Notes: generated by a model from the letters alone, not told the origin. A DNA stretch of 25,645 nt from Acidobacteriota bacterium (GCA_021779695.1 JAJYAE010000025.1:1-25645), one strand, 5' to 3'. Counted from the first letter of the stretch, positions 8,626-15,319 are shown. Program-made: numbers and translations.

Positions 8626-8994
8626 TCAACGATCCTGCGTCAACGCTGGATGGAACTCGACCTTGCCATTCGGCATCAGGACAATCTCCAGACGGCCTGC
8701 CTCGCCCTCGCTGAGGGTAGGTCCGCTCGCCTGGCGCACCGTGCGGCTTGGCTCCTCGGTGTACTGCACCTTTACCGCGCCGCTGTCCCGCACCTTGAAC
8801 TGGTACTGGTAGGTGCCTCCGGCTGCCAACGCATCCACTCCAAAGCTAGCGCTCGGATAATCCACTTCCAGCAACGTAATCGACAGTCCTGTCTGATTCT
8901 CCACAACGGCGCTGATCCGGCTTGAGTGGCATCCCGCGGCCGGCAGGATAACTCCAGCCAGCACCGCAGCCGCAACCTTGATCTTCAGCTTCAT
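8626..8994 (-). CDS. Small predicted lipoprotein of unknown function
   Basis: 122 residues. An N-terminal signal ends in a relaxed lipobox, LPAAGC, so C22 is the probable lipidated cysteine. The remainder is a single beta-rich domain (ISAVVENQTGLSITLLEVDY, GTYQYQFKVRDSGAVKVQY), resembling immunoglobulin-like folds, with no catalytic motif. The ATG overlaps the lpxD stop as ATGA at 8991-8994, so the two are translationally coupled. This places a cell-envelope lipoprotein with lipid A synthesis, but a functional link is only inferred from the coupling. Confidence 0.75.
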   Translation of the reverse strand: MKLKIKVAAAVLAGVILPAAGCHSSRISAVVENQTGLSITLLEVDYPSASFGVDALAAGGTYQYQFKVRDSGAVKVQYTEEPSRTVRQASGPTLSEGEAGRLEIVLMPNGKVEFHPALTQDR

Positions 8995-10019
8995 CGGGAT
9001 TTCTCCTCGCTCGATGCGGCAACCTTCTTCTCTAGCCGGTCAAGTCGTTTCGCCAGCTCCGGCAGCCGCTGAAAGAGCGCCGTCGCGCGCAGCCAGAGGC
9101 GATTGTCGAACGCCGGGGAGCCCGACATCATCTTGCCGGCAGGCACATCATGCGAGACTCCCGATTGCGCTGTCAGAATCACGCCGTCGCCCAGGCTGCA
9201 GTGCCCGGCCACTCCCGCCTGCCCGGCCAGAATCGCGTTGTTGCCCACCTCGGACGACCCCGCCAACCCCACCTGGGCGCACAGCAGCGAGTTCTTGCCC
9301 ACGCGCGACCCATGGCCTACCTGCACGAGGTTGTCAATCTTGGTGCCGTCGCCAATCTCCGTCGCGCCCACCGTTGCCCGGTCCACACAGGCATTCGCCT
9401 GCACATCGACGCGATTGCCCAGTCGCACCGGTCCGGACTGCGGGATCTTCTCCCACTCTCCAGCGTCATTCTTTGAGAATCCAAATCCGTCGGCCCCCAC
9501 AATCGCGCCATTTTCCAGCGTGACATGGTCGCCCAGCACGCAATGCTCCCGCACCACCGCATGAGCATGGGCAAAGAAGTGGCTGCCCACCTGCACGCCG
9601 GGATACAGCACCACATGCGGCAGCAGCGTCGCCTTTGGGCCAAGCTTCACTCCCGGTCCCACCACCACGTACGCCCCTATGTGAGCCTCCGGACCAATTT
9701 CCGCCGTCGGGTCGATCACAGCCGTTGGATGGACTCCAGGCGGGTACACCGGTGGCTGATAGAACATGCCAAGGGCGCGGGAAAAAGCGTGATACGGATT
9801 GCGGATGCGCAATGTCGCAACGGCAATCTCAGGGAATTCCGGTTCCACCAGCACCGCGGCTGCTCTGGTCGTGCGGGCAAGGCCTGCGTAGCGGGGATTC
9901 GCCACGAAGGTCACTTCGCTCGCTCCGGCGTCCTCAATTCCTTTCACACCAGTCACTTCCAGTGACGCCTCACCGCGTAGCTCCGCGCCCAGCCGGGTTG
10001 CCAACTCGCCAAGTTTCAT
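8991..10019 (-). CDS. lpxD: UDP-3-O-acylglucosamine N-acyltransferase
   Basis: 342 residues, normal LpxD length. The N-terminal uridine-binding domain is at about 1-95, followed by left-handed beta-helix hexapeptide repeats (about 96-300; for example IGPEAHIGAYVVVGPGVKLG) and a C-terminal helix pair (RATALFQRLPELAKRLDRLE). The probable general-base histidine is H236 in DNLVQVGHGSRVG; the GADGFGF loop (176-182) is the usual LpxD segment. It adds the second 3-hydroxyacyl chain, from acyl-ACP, to UDP-3-O-acylglucosamine in lipid A synthesis in the cytosol. The fabZ-lpxA genes that usually accompany lpxD are absent. It lies 49 bases after the DUF6982-like gene and overlaps the lipoprotein gene by 4 bases. 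Confidence 0.95.
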   Translation of the reverse strand: MKLGELATRLGAELRGEASLEVTGVKGIEDAGASEVTFVANPRYAGLARTTRAAAVLVEPEFPEIAVATLRIRNPYHAFSRALGMFYQPPVYPPGVHPTAVIDPTAEIGPEAHIGAYVVVGPGVKLGPKATLLPHVVLYPGVQVGSHFFAHAHAVVREHCVLGDHVTLENGAIVGADGFGFSKNDAGEWEKIPQSGPVRLGNRVDVQANACVDRATVGATEIGDGTKIDNLVQVGHGSRVGKNSLLCAQVGLAGSSEVGNNAILAGQAGVAGHCSLGDGVILTAQSGVSHDVPAGKMMSGSPAFDNRLWLRATALFQRLPELAKRLDRLEKKVAASSEEKSR

Positions 10020-10068
10020 CGTCGTGATTGTAACGGACTACGGCTGCCTTTCGCGCTGACCACTCGCC

Positions 10069-10581
10069 TCAGGACTCGCCCGCACTCTCGGCAGGGAAGA
10101 GCTCGGGTTGCTCTGCTGTCCTGCCGGCGTCGGTCTGCCGTCGCCGCGGTGCTCCAATCAGCGCCAGTACTTCCAGCGTCTGAATTGCTTGTCTTGGCAC
10201 AAAAATCCGCTGTGTGTTCGAGCGTGTGTCCGGTGGAATCAACATCAGTCCATGGCCATCTACCAGGGTGCGGTCATTTGCTGCCAGACCCTCCAGTTCC
10301 TCGCCGTCCATCAAATTCATACGTAACCAGAGCCCAGGCGTTCGGGGACGTACCGTGAAGCGCTTCTGCAGCAGGCGTTCGGGCTGGTTCAGATCCCCAA
10401 TCGCCAACTCCCGGACAAAACAGACCCACTTGACCGCATCCCACGCAATCGAGATGACCTTACCGCCTGTGTCCAACAATTCAAGCGCGGGCGCATGTCT
10501 GTCAAAACCCGCTCCCGCATATCCGGCAATCCATTCCCGGGTGAACTTCCGCACTATCACGGGCTTACGTAAAGAGGCCAT
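10069..10581 (-). CDS. DUF6982-like protein
   Basis: 170 residues, cytosolic, no signal or membrane segment. It looks like two copies of a small beta-rich unit: about 8-60 (VRKFTREWIAGYAGAGFDRH ... AVKWVCFVRELA) and about 75-140 (LWLRMNLMDGEELEGLAAND, then LIPPDTRSNTQRIFVPRQAI). The second unit resembles the DUF6982 pattern from memory (a DGE-x-L-x-G turn, then a PPDTRSN-x-x-RIFV end); no database check was possible. Function is unknown. It is the first gene of the apparent operon with lpxD and the lipoprotein, and is divergent from the nucleotidyltransferase-like gene at 10771. The ribosome binding site is weak. Confidence 0.65.
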   Translation of the reverse strand: MASLRKPVIVRKFTREWIAGYAGAGFDRHAPALELLDTGGKVISIAWDAVKWVCFVRELAIGDLNQPERLLQKRFTVRPRTPGLWLRMNLMDGEELEGLAANDRTLVDGHGLMLIPPDTRSNTQRIFVPRQAIQTLEVLALIGAPRRRQTDAGRTAEQPELFPAESAGES

Positions 10582-10770
10582 CGTTCAGGATTGTCGCATG
10601 GTCTGGTGTCTGACATCTGCCCGAATGCAACAACATTTGTGCGCCGCTCTCTGGTCAAGTGCATCATGTTATGGTAAGGTGATGCTTTGCAACCCTTACT
10701 CAGGTGAGCGATAAGTGTATCTGCATCAGCCACTTGGCCTGGGCGCAAGGGGACGGAAGCAGGGAACGGA

Positions 10771-12687
10771 ATGCCCGACTACATTTACCTTCTTGAAAAC
10801 CGGCTCTCCGCCGACCAGCAGAGCGCCTTGCGTCACTTGCGGGAAGCAGCCAGGGAAGCCGGTTTGCTCCTCTTTCTGACTGGAGATGCCGTTCGCGACC
10901 TTACCAGCGGTCACGCTGTCCGCGACATGGAACTTGCCATCCAGGGGAATGCGCTCAAGCTCCGTAAGCCGCTGGAAAAGCTCGGCGCCAAGGTCTGGGG
11001 GGACGACTCCGAGTCCCGCTCCCTCTACCTATGCTTTCCCGGCACCGTTCGCGTGGACCTCGTCAGTGCCCATCGCCGCGAGTATCCCAAGCCAGGCAAG
11101 CCTGTTTTCCATGCTTCGTCGATTCAGGACGACCTGCGTCGCCGTGACTTCACCGTCAACGCGATGGCGATCTCTCTGAATGAGGGCTCCTTCGGCCTGT
11201 TGATGGATCCGCTCAACGGCGCAGCCGACATTGAAGCCCGCACTCTCCGCCTGGTATCCAACTACGGATTTCTCGATCAGCCATCTTTGCTGATCCGTGC
11301 TACCCGGTATCGTGCCCGCCTCGGCTGGGACCTTGATCCCCGCACCCAGCAGCGCTACGACAATGCCAGGGAAGAAGGTGTCATCGAACACCTCTCCGCA
11401 CACGAGCGCAGTCGCGAACTGGAACAAATCGGACATGAAGATGACGGCTTGAAGGTGTTACGCGCTCACGAGGCCGAAGGCTGGATGAGGCTGCTTTTTC
11501 CAAGCTGGTCCTCGGCCAAGGTCGACGAAGAAAAGCTCAAGGCACTCCACGATCTCACCGTGGATTTGCTCGCGCAGGGTGTACATCCTGACATGTCCGC
11601 GGCGCAGATGCAATTGTTGACCGCCAAGCTTGCGCCTAAGGATCTGGCCGCACTCAAGAAGCTGATGCTGCGCCCCGGCTTCGTTGAGGAGTGGAACAGT
11701 CTCGACTCGATTGCGGCGGCCTTTGCCAAGCAGCTGGCTGCCAAGGATCACCAGACTCCTTCGGCCTGCTACAAGCTCTTTACCACGCACGATCCTGAGG
11801 CTGTGCTCTGGCTCGGCTTCACGGCAAAGGATGCGGCCGTCAAGAACCGCTATGAACAATTCCTGCGCGTCTGGCCCGAGGCGCGGCAGCGGATTCCACA
11901 CGCGCTGATGCAGGAGATGCGGATCACTCCCGAGTTGCCAAAGTACGCCGAGCTGCTGCAACAGATATTTCTGCAACTGATTGATGGAAAGCTCACAACC
12001 CCCGAAGAGACAAAAGCCTTTCTTGAACCCTATTCGCCGCCGGCGCCTCCACCGCAGATCACCATCAAGCGGAGCCGCAGCAAGCGTGGCGCCGAGGCCA
12101 AGATTAAGGAGCGCTCCTTCGAGGATGAAGATGAGAGCGAAGAGGAAATCGAAGAGACGGATTTGGACGACATCGGTGGCGACGAGGAAGAACTAGACCT
12201 CGGACTCGGCAAAGACGAAATGGAGCAGGATTTAGAAAGCGAAGAGGAATCTGAAGAAGAGGATGTAGAAGCCAAGCCTGCTCGCGGAAAGTCGAAATCA
12301 GCTGCCAATGCCGCTCCAGCGCCGGCTGCAAAAGCCAAGGCCGGGGCGAAGGCAGAGGCATCCAGGGTAGAGGCAAAAGAGTCGAAGCCTGTGGCCTCCA
12401 GGCAGACGGCGGAAAAAGCGAAGCAGAAGGAAGTGGCAATCCCTGTCAAGGTCGCATTGGCTCATCCTGCGAAGTCGAAGACGGCAACAAAGCCAGCGCC
12501 AAAACCCAGTCAAAAGCCGGTGAAAGCTGCGAAGACGAAGCCGGCGCCAAGAACAGCACCCAAAACCGCACACAAACCGGCGCCCCGTAAGCCCCTCGCC
12601 AAGCCGGTTAAAAAGGTGACGAAGTCCTCCAAACCGACGCATGCGCCAAAATCGCAGACGAAAAAGCCTGCGAAAAAACGGCACTAG
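10771..12687 (+). CDS. CCA-adding/poly(A) polymerase-like protein with variant active site and charged tail
   Basis: 638 residues. Residues 30-180 match the class II nucleotidyltransferase head: TGDAVRDLTSGHAVRDMELA (37-56), VDLVSAHRREY (95-105) and the RRDFTVNAMA motif (124-133). The usual GGxVRD becomes GDAVRD (D39 replaces the second Gly) and the catalytic DxD pair becomes D52-M-E54. Residues 185-420 are helical, as in the family's neck/body, with no HD domain. A low-complexity tail follows: acidic at about 447-500 (runs of D/E), then Lys/Ala/Pro-rich at about 501-638, like histone H1. CCA enzymes finish tRNA 3' ends; whether this one is active is uncertain. Codon use in the tail stays high-GC and in frame, so it is not a frameshift product. 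Start ATG at 10771 with GGGAACGGA upstream. Confidence 0.82.
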   Translation: MPDYIYLLENRLSADQQSALRHLREAAREAGLLLFLTGDAVRDLTSGHAVRDMELAIQGNALKLRKPLEKLGAKVWGDDSESRSLYLCFPGTVRVDLVSAHRREYPKPGKPVFHASSIQDDLRRRDFTVNAMAISLNEGSFGLLMDPLNGAADIEARTLRLVSNYGFLDQPSLLIRATRYRARLGWDLDPRTQQRYDNAREEGVIEHLSAHERSRELEQIGHEDDGLKVLRAHEAEGWMRLLFPSWSSAKVDEEKLKALHDLTVDLLAQGVHPDMSAAQMQLLTAKLAPKDLAALKKLMLRPGFVEEWNSLDSIAAAFAKQLAAKDHQTPSACYKLFTTHDPEAVLWLGFTAKDAAVKNRYEQFLRVWPEARQRIPHALMQEMRITPELPKYAELLQQIFLQLIDGKLTTPEETKAFLEPYSPPAPPPQITIKRSRSKRGAEAKIKERSFEDEDESEEEIEETDLDDIGGDEEELDLGLGKDEMEQDLESEEESEEEDVEAKPARGKSKSAANAAPAPAAKAKAGAKAEASRVEAKESKPVASRQTAEKAKQKEVAIPVKVALAHPAKSKTATKPAPKPSQKPVKAAKTKPAPRTAPKTAHKPAPRKPLAKPVKKVTKSSKPTHAPKSQTKKPAKKRH

Positions 12688-12688
12688 A

Positions 12689-12723
12689 AATTACCGGGCT
12701 GACTTCGCATCTGCCCGGTAATT
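12689..12723. terminator. Perfect 11-bp hairpin between convergent genes
   Basis: AATTACCGGGC (12689-12699) pairs with GCCCGGTAATT (12713-12723) around a 13-base loop, beginning one base after the stop of the preceding gene. No T-run follows on +; read on - there is only TTTCT. A terminator or 3'-end stabiliser for one or both converging transcripts is likely. Nothing further was seen in 12724-12810. Confidence 0.6.
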
Positions 12724-12810
12724 CCCAATCTCAAGTTGTGGCTGTCGCGCTATTTGAAGTGCGCATCAGAAGGACGGAGCACAGTCCTTACTGTTACGCA
12801 CCCCGTCAAG

Positions 12811-13134
12811 CTAGTAACGTCCGCGCTCTCGTGAACCGCCGCCCGAGCCCTTGCGCGCCTGATAACAGTCCCTGCAAAAGACAGGCCTGTCACCCCGCGG
12901 CTCAAAAGGAACCGTGGTGGGCTGTCCGCAGCCCGAGCAGATGACGGGCGTACCTTGCGAAGACGCGGAGCGATATCCGCCTCCGCCGCCCTGGACGTTC
13001 TTTTTTGCCATGCGGCAGGTTTTGCAGCGCTTGGGGGTCGAGTAACCGCGTTCCTGAAAGAACGCCTGATCTGCAGCGGTGAAGATGAACTCCTGCCCGC
13101 AATCGCTGCACGTAAGTTGAATATCTCCTGCCAT
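12811..13134 (-). CDS. Double zinc-ribbon protein
   Basis: 107 residues with two four-cysteine zinc sites: C9/C12 with C37/C40 (the zf-trcl type, LTCSDCGQEFIF ... KRCKTC) and C66/C69 with C87/C90 (ICSGCGQPTTVPF ... FCRDC). A Gly/Ser-rich linker and a basic Gly/Arg tail (SGGGSRERGRY) separate and follow the ribbons, as in nucleic-acid-binding proteins. The molecular role of this family is not known. ATG at 13134 has GAGGAGAACC upstream. It is divergent from the ECF sigma factor gene, with about 226 bases between starts. Confidence 0.85.
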   Translation of the reverse strand: MAGDIQLTCSDCGQEFIFTAADQAFFQERGYSTPKRCKTCRMAKKNVQGGGGGYRSASSQGTPVICSGCGQPTTVPFEPRGDRPVFCRDCYQARKGSGGGSRERGRY

Positions 13135-13360
13135 GGTTCTCCTCGTGGTGCTGGTTCCTCACATTATGCACCAGATCGATGAGGATTTCATTGAGAAATA
13201 TAAACTTATCGGCAAGCTCCTCCCGCCCGGCGCCATTCCCCCCTGGAGTCTCTTACTTCTTGCGGCATATCCCATTGGTCAGGCTATAGTTGCAGATAGG
13301 CATCCAATCAGGCTATTTCAGTCGTTCCCCCGGTACCAGGTAGCCAAACGCGACGTCCGC

Positions 13361-13984
13361 TTGACTCACGCTCCCCAATCCGATCTCGACTGCATTCGCC
13401 GCATCCTCAACGGCGAAGCAGAGCTTTTTCACGATCTTTTTCGTCCGTGCGAAAGGTCCGTGTACCTCATGTTGTTCGCCCTGCTGAAGAATGAGGCCGA
13501 CGCGGAAGATGCTGCTCAGGAAACCGCCATCAAGGCCTATCGCAACTTGAACCTCTTTCGCGGGGATGCGCAGTTCCGCACCTGGGTGCTGTCCATTGCC
13601 CGCAATGAGGGCCTCGCCCGGTTACGCAAGCTCGGCCAGATGCGGGAAGACTCGCTGGACGCGGAGACGGACGAGCAGACCGGTGACTATACACCCGCCG
13701 TTCTCACCAGTTGGCAGGAAATCCCCGCCGAAGCCCTCGAACGGAAGGAATTGGGTGCCATATTGCGGAAAGCGGTTGAAAGTCTTCCCGCGATTTACCG
13801 TAACGTTGTGCTCCTTCGCGACATCGAAGAATTGGATATACGTGAAACGGCATCAGCGCTTGGCATCAGTGAGGCAGCGGTGAAGGTTCGTCTGCATCGC
13901 GCACGCGCTTTGCTGCAGCGCCAGCTGGCGCCGCAACTGAAGGAGTTTGCTCCCAGGAAACGATGGTTCTGGGGGCGCGCATGA
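13361..13984 (+). CDS. ECF-type RNA polymerase sigma factor
   Basis: About 207 residues with region 2 (ELFHDLFRPCERSVYLMLFA, DAEDAAQETAIKAYRNL, FRTWVLSIARNEGLARLRK) and region 4 (LPAIYRNVVLLRDIEELDIR, ALGISEAAVKVRLHRARALL) typical of ECF sigma-70 factors. The frame is open back to 13133, but the first 75 codons are AT-richer and without family similarity. The only start that gives the usual short lead before SDLDCIRRIL is TTG at 13361, which lacks a clear Shine-Dalgarno; ATG at 13166 is the alternative. The stop overlaps the next gene's ATG as ATGA. A zinc-type anti-sigma factor follows, so release is probably triggered by a thiol or metal signal. Targets are unknown; the RiPP cassette at 14958 is the obvious nearby candidate. 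Confidence 0.88.
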   Translation: MTHAPQSDLDCIRRILNGEAELFHDLFRPCERSVYLMLFALLKNEADAEDAAQETAIKAYRNLNLFRGDAQFRTWVLSIARNEGLARLRKLGQMREDSLDAETDEQTGDYTPAVLTSWQEIPAEALERKELGAILRKAVESLPAIYRNVVLLRDIEELDIRETASALGISEAAVKVRLHRARALLQRQLAPQLKEFAPRKRWFWGRA

Positions 13985-14241
13985 GGATCGACTGCAAACA
14001 CGTCTGGGATCAGATCTCCGCCTACATCGACGGGGGCCTAGATCCTGATCTGCGCGCGGAAATCGACAAGCATCTGGAAACCTGCGAAATCTGCTCTGCA
14101 GTTCTCGATTCGACGCGGAATGTGGTTGTACTCATGGCCGACCAGCGGGTCTTTGAGTTACCTGCTGGCTTCAGCCAGCGACTTCACGCGCGCCTCGAAA
14201 AGGAGATGAAGCAGGCGCAACGGCCGGGATCGTCTGGCTGA
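13981..14241 (+). CDS. Zinc-finger (ZAS/zf-HC2) anti-sigma factor
   Basis: 86 residues from the ATG that overlaps the sigma stop (ATGA, 13981-13984); an in-frame ATG six codons earlier is possible. The zinc-binding anti-sigma motif is clear: C5, then H31-x3-C35-x2-C38 (HLETCEICS), on a helical ISAYIDGGLDPDLRAEIDKH scaffold. There is no transmembrane segment; after the motif come about 45 mostly helical residues (LPAGFSQRLHARLEKEMKQA). So this is a soluble cytosolic anti-sigma, expected to hold the ECF factor until oxidation or metal displacement disturbs the site. The last 71 bases overlap the 3' end of the opposing membrane-protein gene. Confidence 0.87.
   Translation: MRIDCKHVWDQISAYIDGGLDPDLRAEIDKHLETCEICSAVLDSTRNVVVLMADQRVFELPAGFSQRLHARLEKEMKQAQRPGSSG
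14164..14179. repeat. 16-bp palindrome within overlapping gene ends
   Basis: GCTGGCTTCAGCCAGC is an inverted repeat (7-bp arms, 2-base centre). The stop codon of the minus-strand membrane protein (14171-14173) lies at its centre, inside the anti-sigma coding sequence. It could form a small hairpin; a role in ending the minus transcript is a guess. Confidence 0.3.
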
Positions 14242-14668
14242 GGTTGGTTGTCGGCGCATGCTGGGCATGGGCTCGACGCGTCAGTAGCTCATGGGTCCAG
14301 ATCTCCACGCCCACCAGCACCAGCGTAACAACGGCCATGGCAACCTGGAGCCGCTCGCTGCGCCGCTGTCTTGCCGTGAGTTCCTTGCGCCTCCATTGGG
14401 CAGAAGGCTGCGTGCGCAGCCGCCAGATCCACGCCAGCACCGCAAGATTCACCACAGCGCCCACCGTCGCCAGCGTCAGCATCGGAATGCGTATTGCATC
14501 CTGGTGAAAGCGCAGCACCGGCAGATAGATGCTCCCTGCCGCCAGAGCGCCGACACCAATCGCAATCCGAATTCCATTCAATGTGAGTACCGCGGCACAG
14601 ATGCTTTGCAGCAGCGCGAGCGTCAGGCTCGCGAATGAGACCGCTTCCATCCCTTTTGCTTGTTCCAT
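14171..14668 (-). CDS. Four-helix integral membrane protein of unknown function
   Basis: 165 residues with four predicted membrane helices at about 12-30, 33-50, 62-82 and 107-124. A basic loop lies between helices 3 and 4 (WRRKELTARQRRSERL) and a short Ala/Pro/Ser tail follows. No named family was recognised, and there is no Cys or His cluster that would mark it as a metal transporter. The ATG at 14668 has GGAGG four bases upstream, which is convincing. It is divergent from the RiPP precursor gene and its 3' end overlaps the anti-sigma gene by 71 bases. It sits inside the sigma/RiPP locus but on the other strand, so membership is uncertain. Confidence 0.72.
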   Translation of the reverse strand: MEQAKGMEAVSFASLTLALLQSICAAVLTLNGIRIAIGVGALAAGSIYLPVLRFHQDAIRIPMLTLATVGAVVNLAVLAWIWRLRTQPSAQWRRKELTARQRRSERLQVAMAVVTLVLVGVEIWTHELLTRRAHAQHAPTTNLSQTIPAVAPASSPFRGAREVAG

Positions 14669-14957
14669 TCAACCTCCACGCCGGATGGGAAAGAGCCCGG
14701 GTTGCCAATTGGAGAACGTCGCACACGGGGAATTAGATTGTATTCTTCAGGCGCTTCGGCGCCTTTGGCAACCAGGTCAATTGTAAAAAATCTGGAAAAT
14801 GTCACGCCACCAATTTTTCCGCGTAACCTTTTGCGCCTGGCGCCACTCCTAGTCTGCGTACCTGGCAAGTGCGGGACACAGACCCCGATCATCCCGCGAA
14901 GAAGCAACCGGCGGACACCGACCGCCCCAACCCAATTCCAAACGAGGTCAAATCAAG
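14669..14957. promoter_or_regulatory. Control region of the RiPP cassette (divergent, 289 bases)
   Basis: The largest gene-free stretch in the window. It is AT-richer than its surroundings. It holds a perfect 6-bp hairpin with a UUCG tetraloop (AGGCGC-TTCG-GCGCCT, 14749-14764) followed by TTT, an inverted pair GGAAAA (14794-14799) / TTTTCC (14815-14820), and GTAACC-TTTT at 14823-14832. The last resembles ECF -35 elements, including that reported for Caulobacter SigF, but no matching -10 was found at 16-17 bases. The promoter of the precursor gene and perhaps of the opposing membrane protein must lie here; the exact boxes are not established. Confidence 0.4.
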
Positions 14958-15251
14958 ATGAAGAATCAGGTCAATGCTTTTCTCCTCAGTGCAGCTCTCG
15001 CCGGTCTGATGGGCGGCGCCACCGTCGCAGCACACGCAGCCACCACCCCCAATGGCACCTCCGTCAAGGCTCTCAAGGCGGGCGTGGAGCGCACCAGCAT
15101 GGACATCACCAAGCACTCCTGTAAGGGCAAGAACGATTGCAAGGGCCAGGGAGGATGCAAGTCCAGCGACAACGGCTGCAAGGGCAAGAATAGCTGCAAG
15201 GGCAAGGGCGGCTGCGCCACCGACGGCTCCAAAATGCCGAGCGTCGTCTAG
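14958..15251 (+). CDS. Secreted six-cysteine RiPP precursor (bufferin/HvfA-type)
   Basis: 97 residues. A signal peptide (about 1-26, FLLSAALAGLMGGATVAAHA) is followed by a short leader-like stretch with an amphipathic run (VKALKAGVERTSMDITK), and then a core with six cysteines, C55, C61, C67, C74, C80 and C86, spaced 6-6-7-6-6. They form two copies of C-K-G-K-N-x-C-K-G-x-G-G-C. The mature peptide is basic and Gly/Lys-rich, with no other aromatic or bulky residues in the core. The genes that follow (MNIO, DUF2063, DoxX) are the maturation set of copper-binding peptides such as HvfA and bufferins. It lacks the DUF2282 motifs and the EGKCG repeats. Probably exported and periplasmic, binding copper or a similar metal through modified cysteines; this is inferred. 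ATG at 14958 with GAGGT upstream. Confidence 0.85.
   Translation: MKNQVNAFLLSAALAGLMGGATVAAHAATTPNGTSVKALKAGVERTSMDITKHSCKGKNDCKGQGGCKSSDNGCKGKNSCKGKGGCATDGSKMPSVV
15120..15215 (+). repeat. Tandem Cys-module repeat in the RiPP precursor
   Basis: Two near-identical 39-base units, 15120-15158 (C55 to C67) and 15177-15215 (C74 to C86), encode the same 13-residue pattern and are joined by a six-residue KSSDNG linker. The codons are also nearly the same (TGCAAGGGCAAGAA recurs), which points to an internal duplication. Confidence 0.85.
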
Positions 15252-15266
15252 TCATCCGATGATATC

Positions 15267-15319
15267 GCGGGACCGGCTTCCCCAAGCTCCGATTTTGCTC
15301 GCATGGTCACTGGTCCCGC
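15267..15319 (+). promoter_or_regulatory. Long-range hairpin between precursor and maturase genes
   Basis: GCGGGACC (15267-15274) is perfectly complementary to GGTCCCGC (15312-15319); with the next two pairs the stem reaches 10 bp around a 33-base loop. It lies 16 bases after the precursor stop and ends 37 bases before the maturase start. No T-run follows. It may reduce downstream transcription or protect the precursor mRNA so that the substrate is made in excess of its enzymes. Confidence 0.45.

Noticed and set aside
8623..8645. Two 9-base direct copies of GCGTCAACG
   Set aside because: Short, located at the end of the lipoprotein gene, with no flanking mobile-element feature; likely chance in high-GC DNA.
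12100..12687. Charged tail of the CCA-like protein as a frameshift or fused separate gene
   Set aside because: The reading frame is continuous, codon use stays high-GC, and there is no internal start with a ribosome binding site at the junction.
13133..13360. N-terminal extension of the ECF sigma factor from an ATG at 13133 or 13166
   Set aside because: The codons are AT-rich, show no sigma-factor similarity and overlap the likely promoter region of the zinc-ribbon gene. Kept only as an alternative because the TTG lacks a clear ribosome binding site.
14823..14859. GTAACC box as a firm ECF promoter for the RiPP precursor
   Set aside because: No matching -10 element at 16-17 bases and no equivalent box seen upstream of the sigma gene, so it was not called as a promoter.
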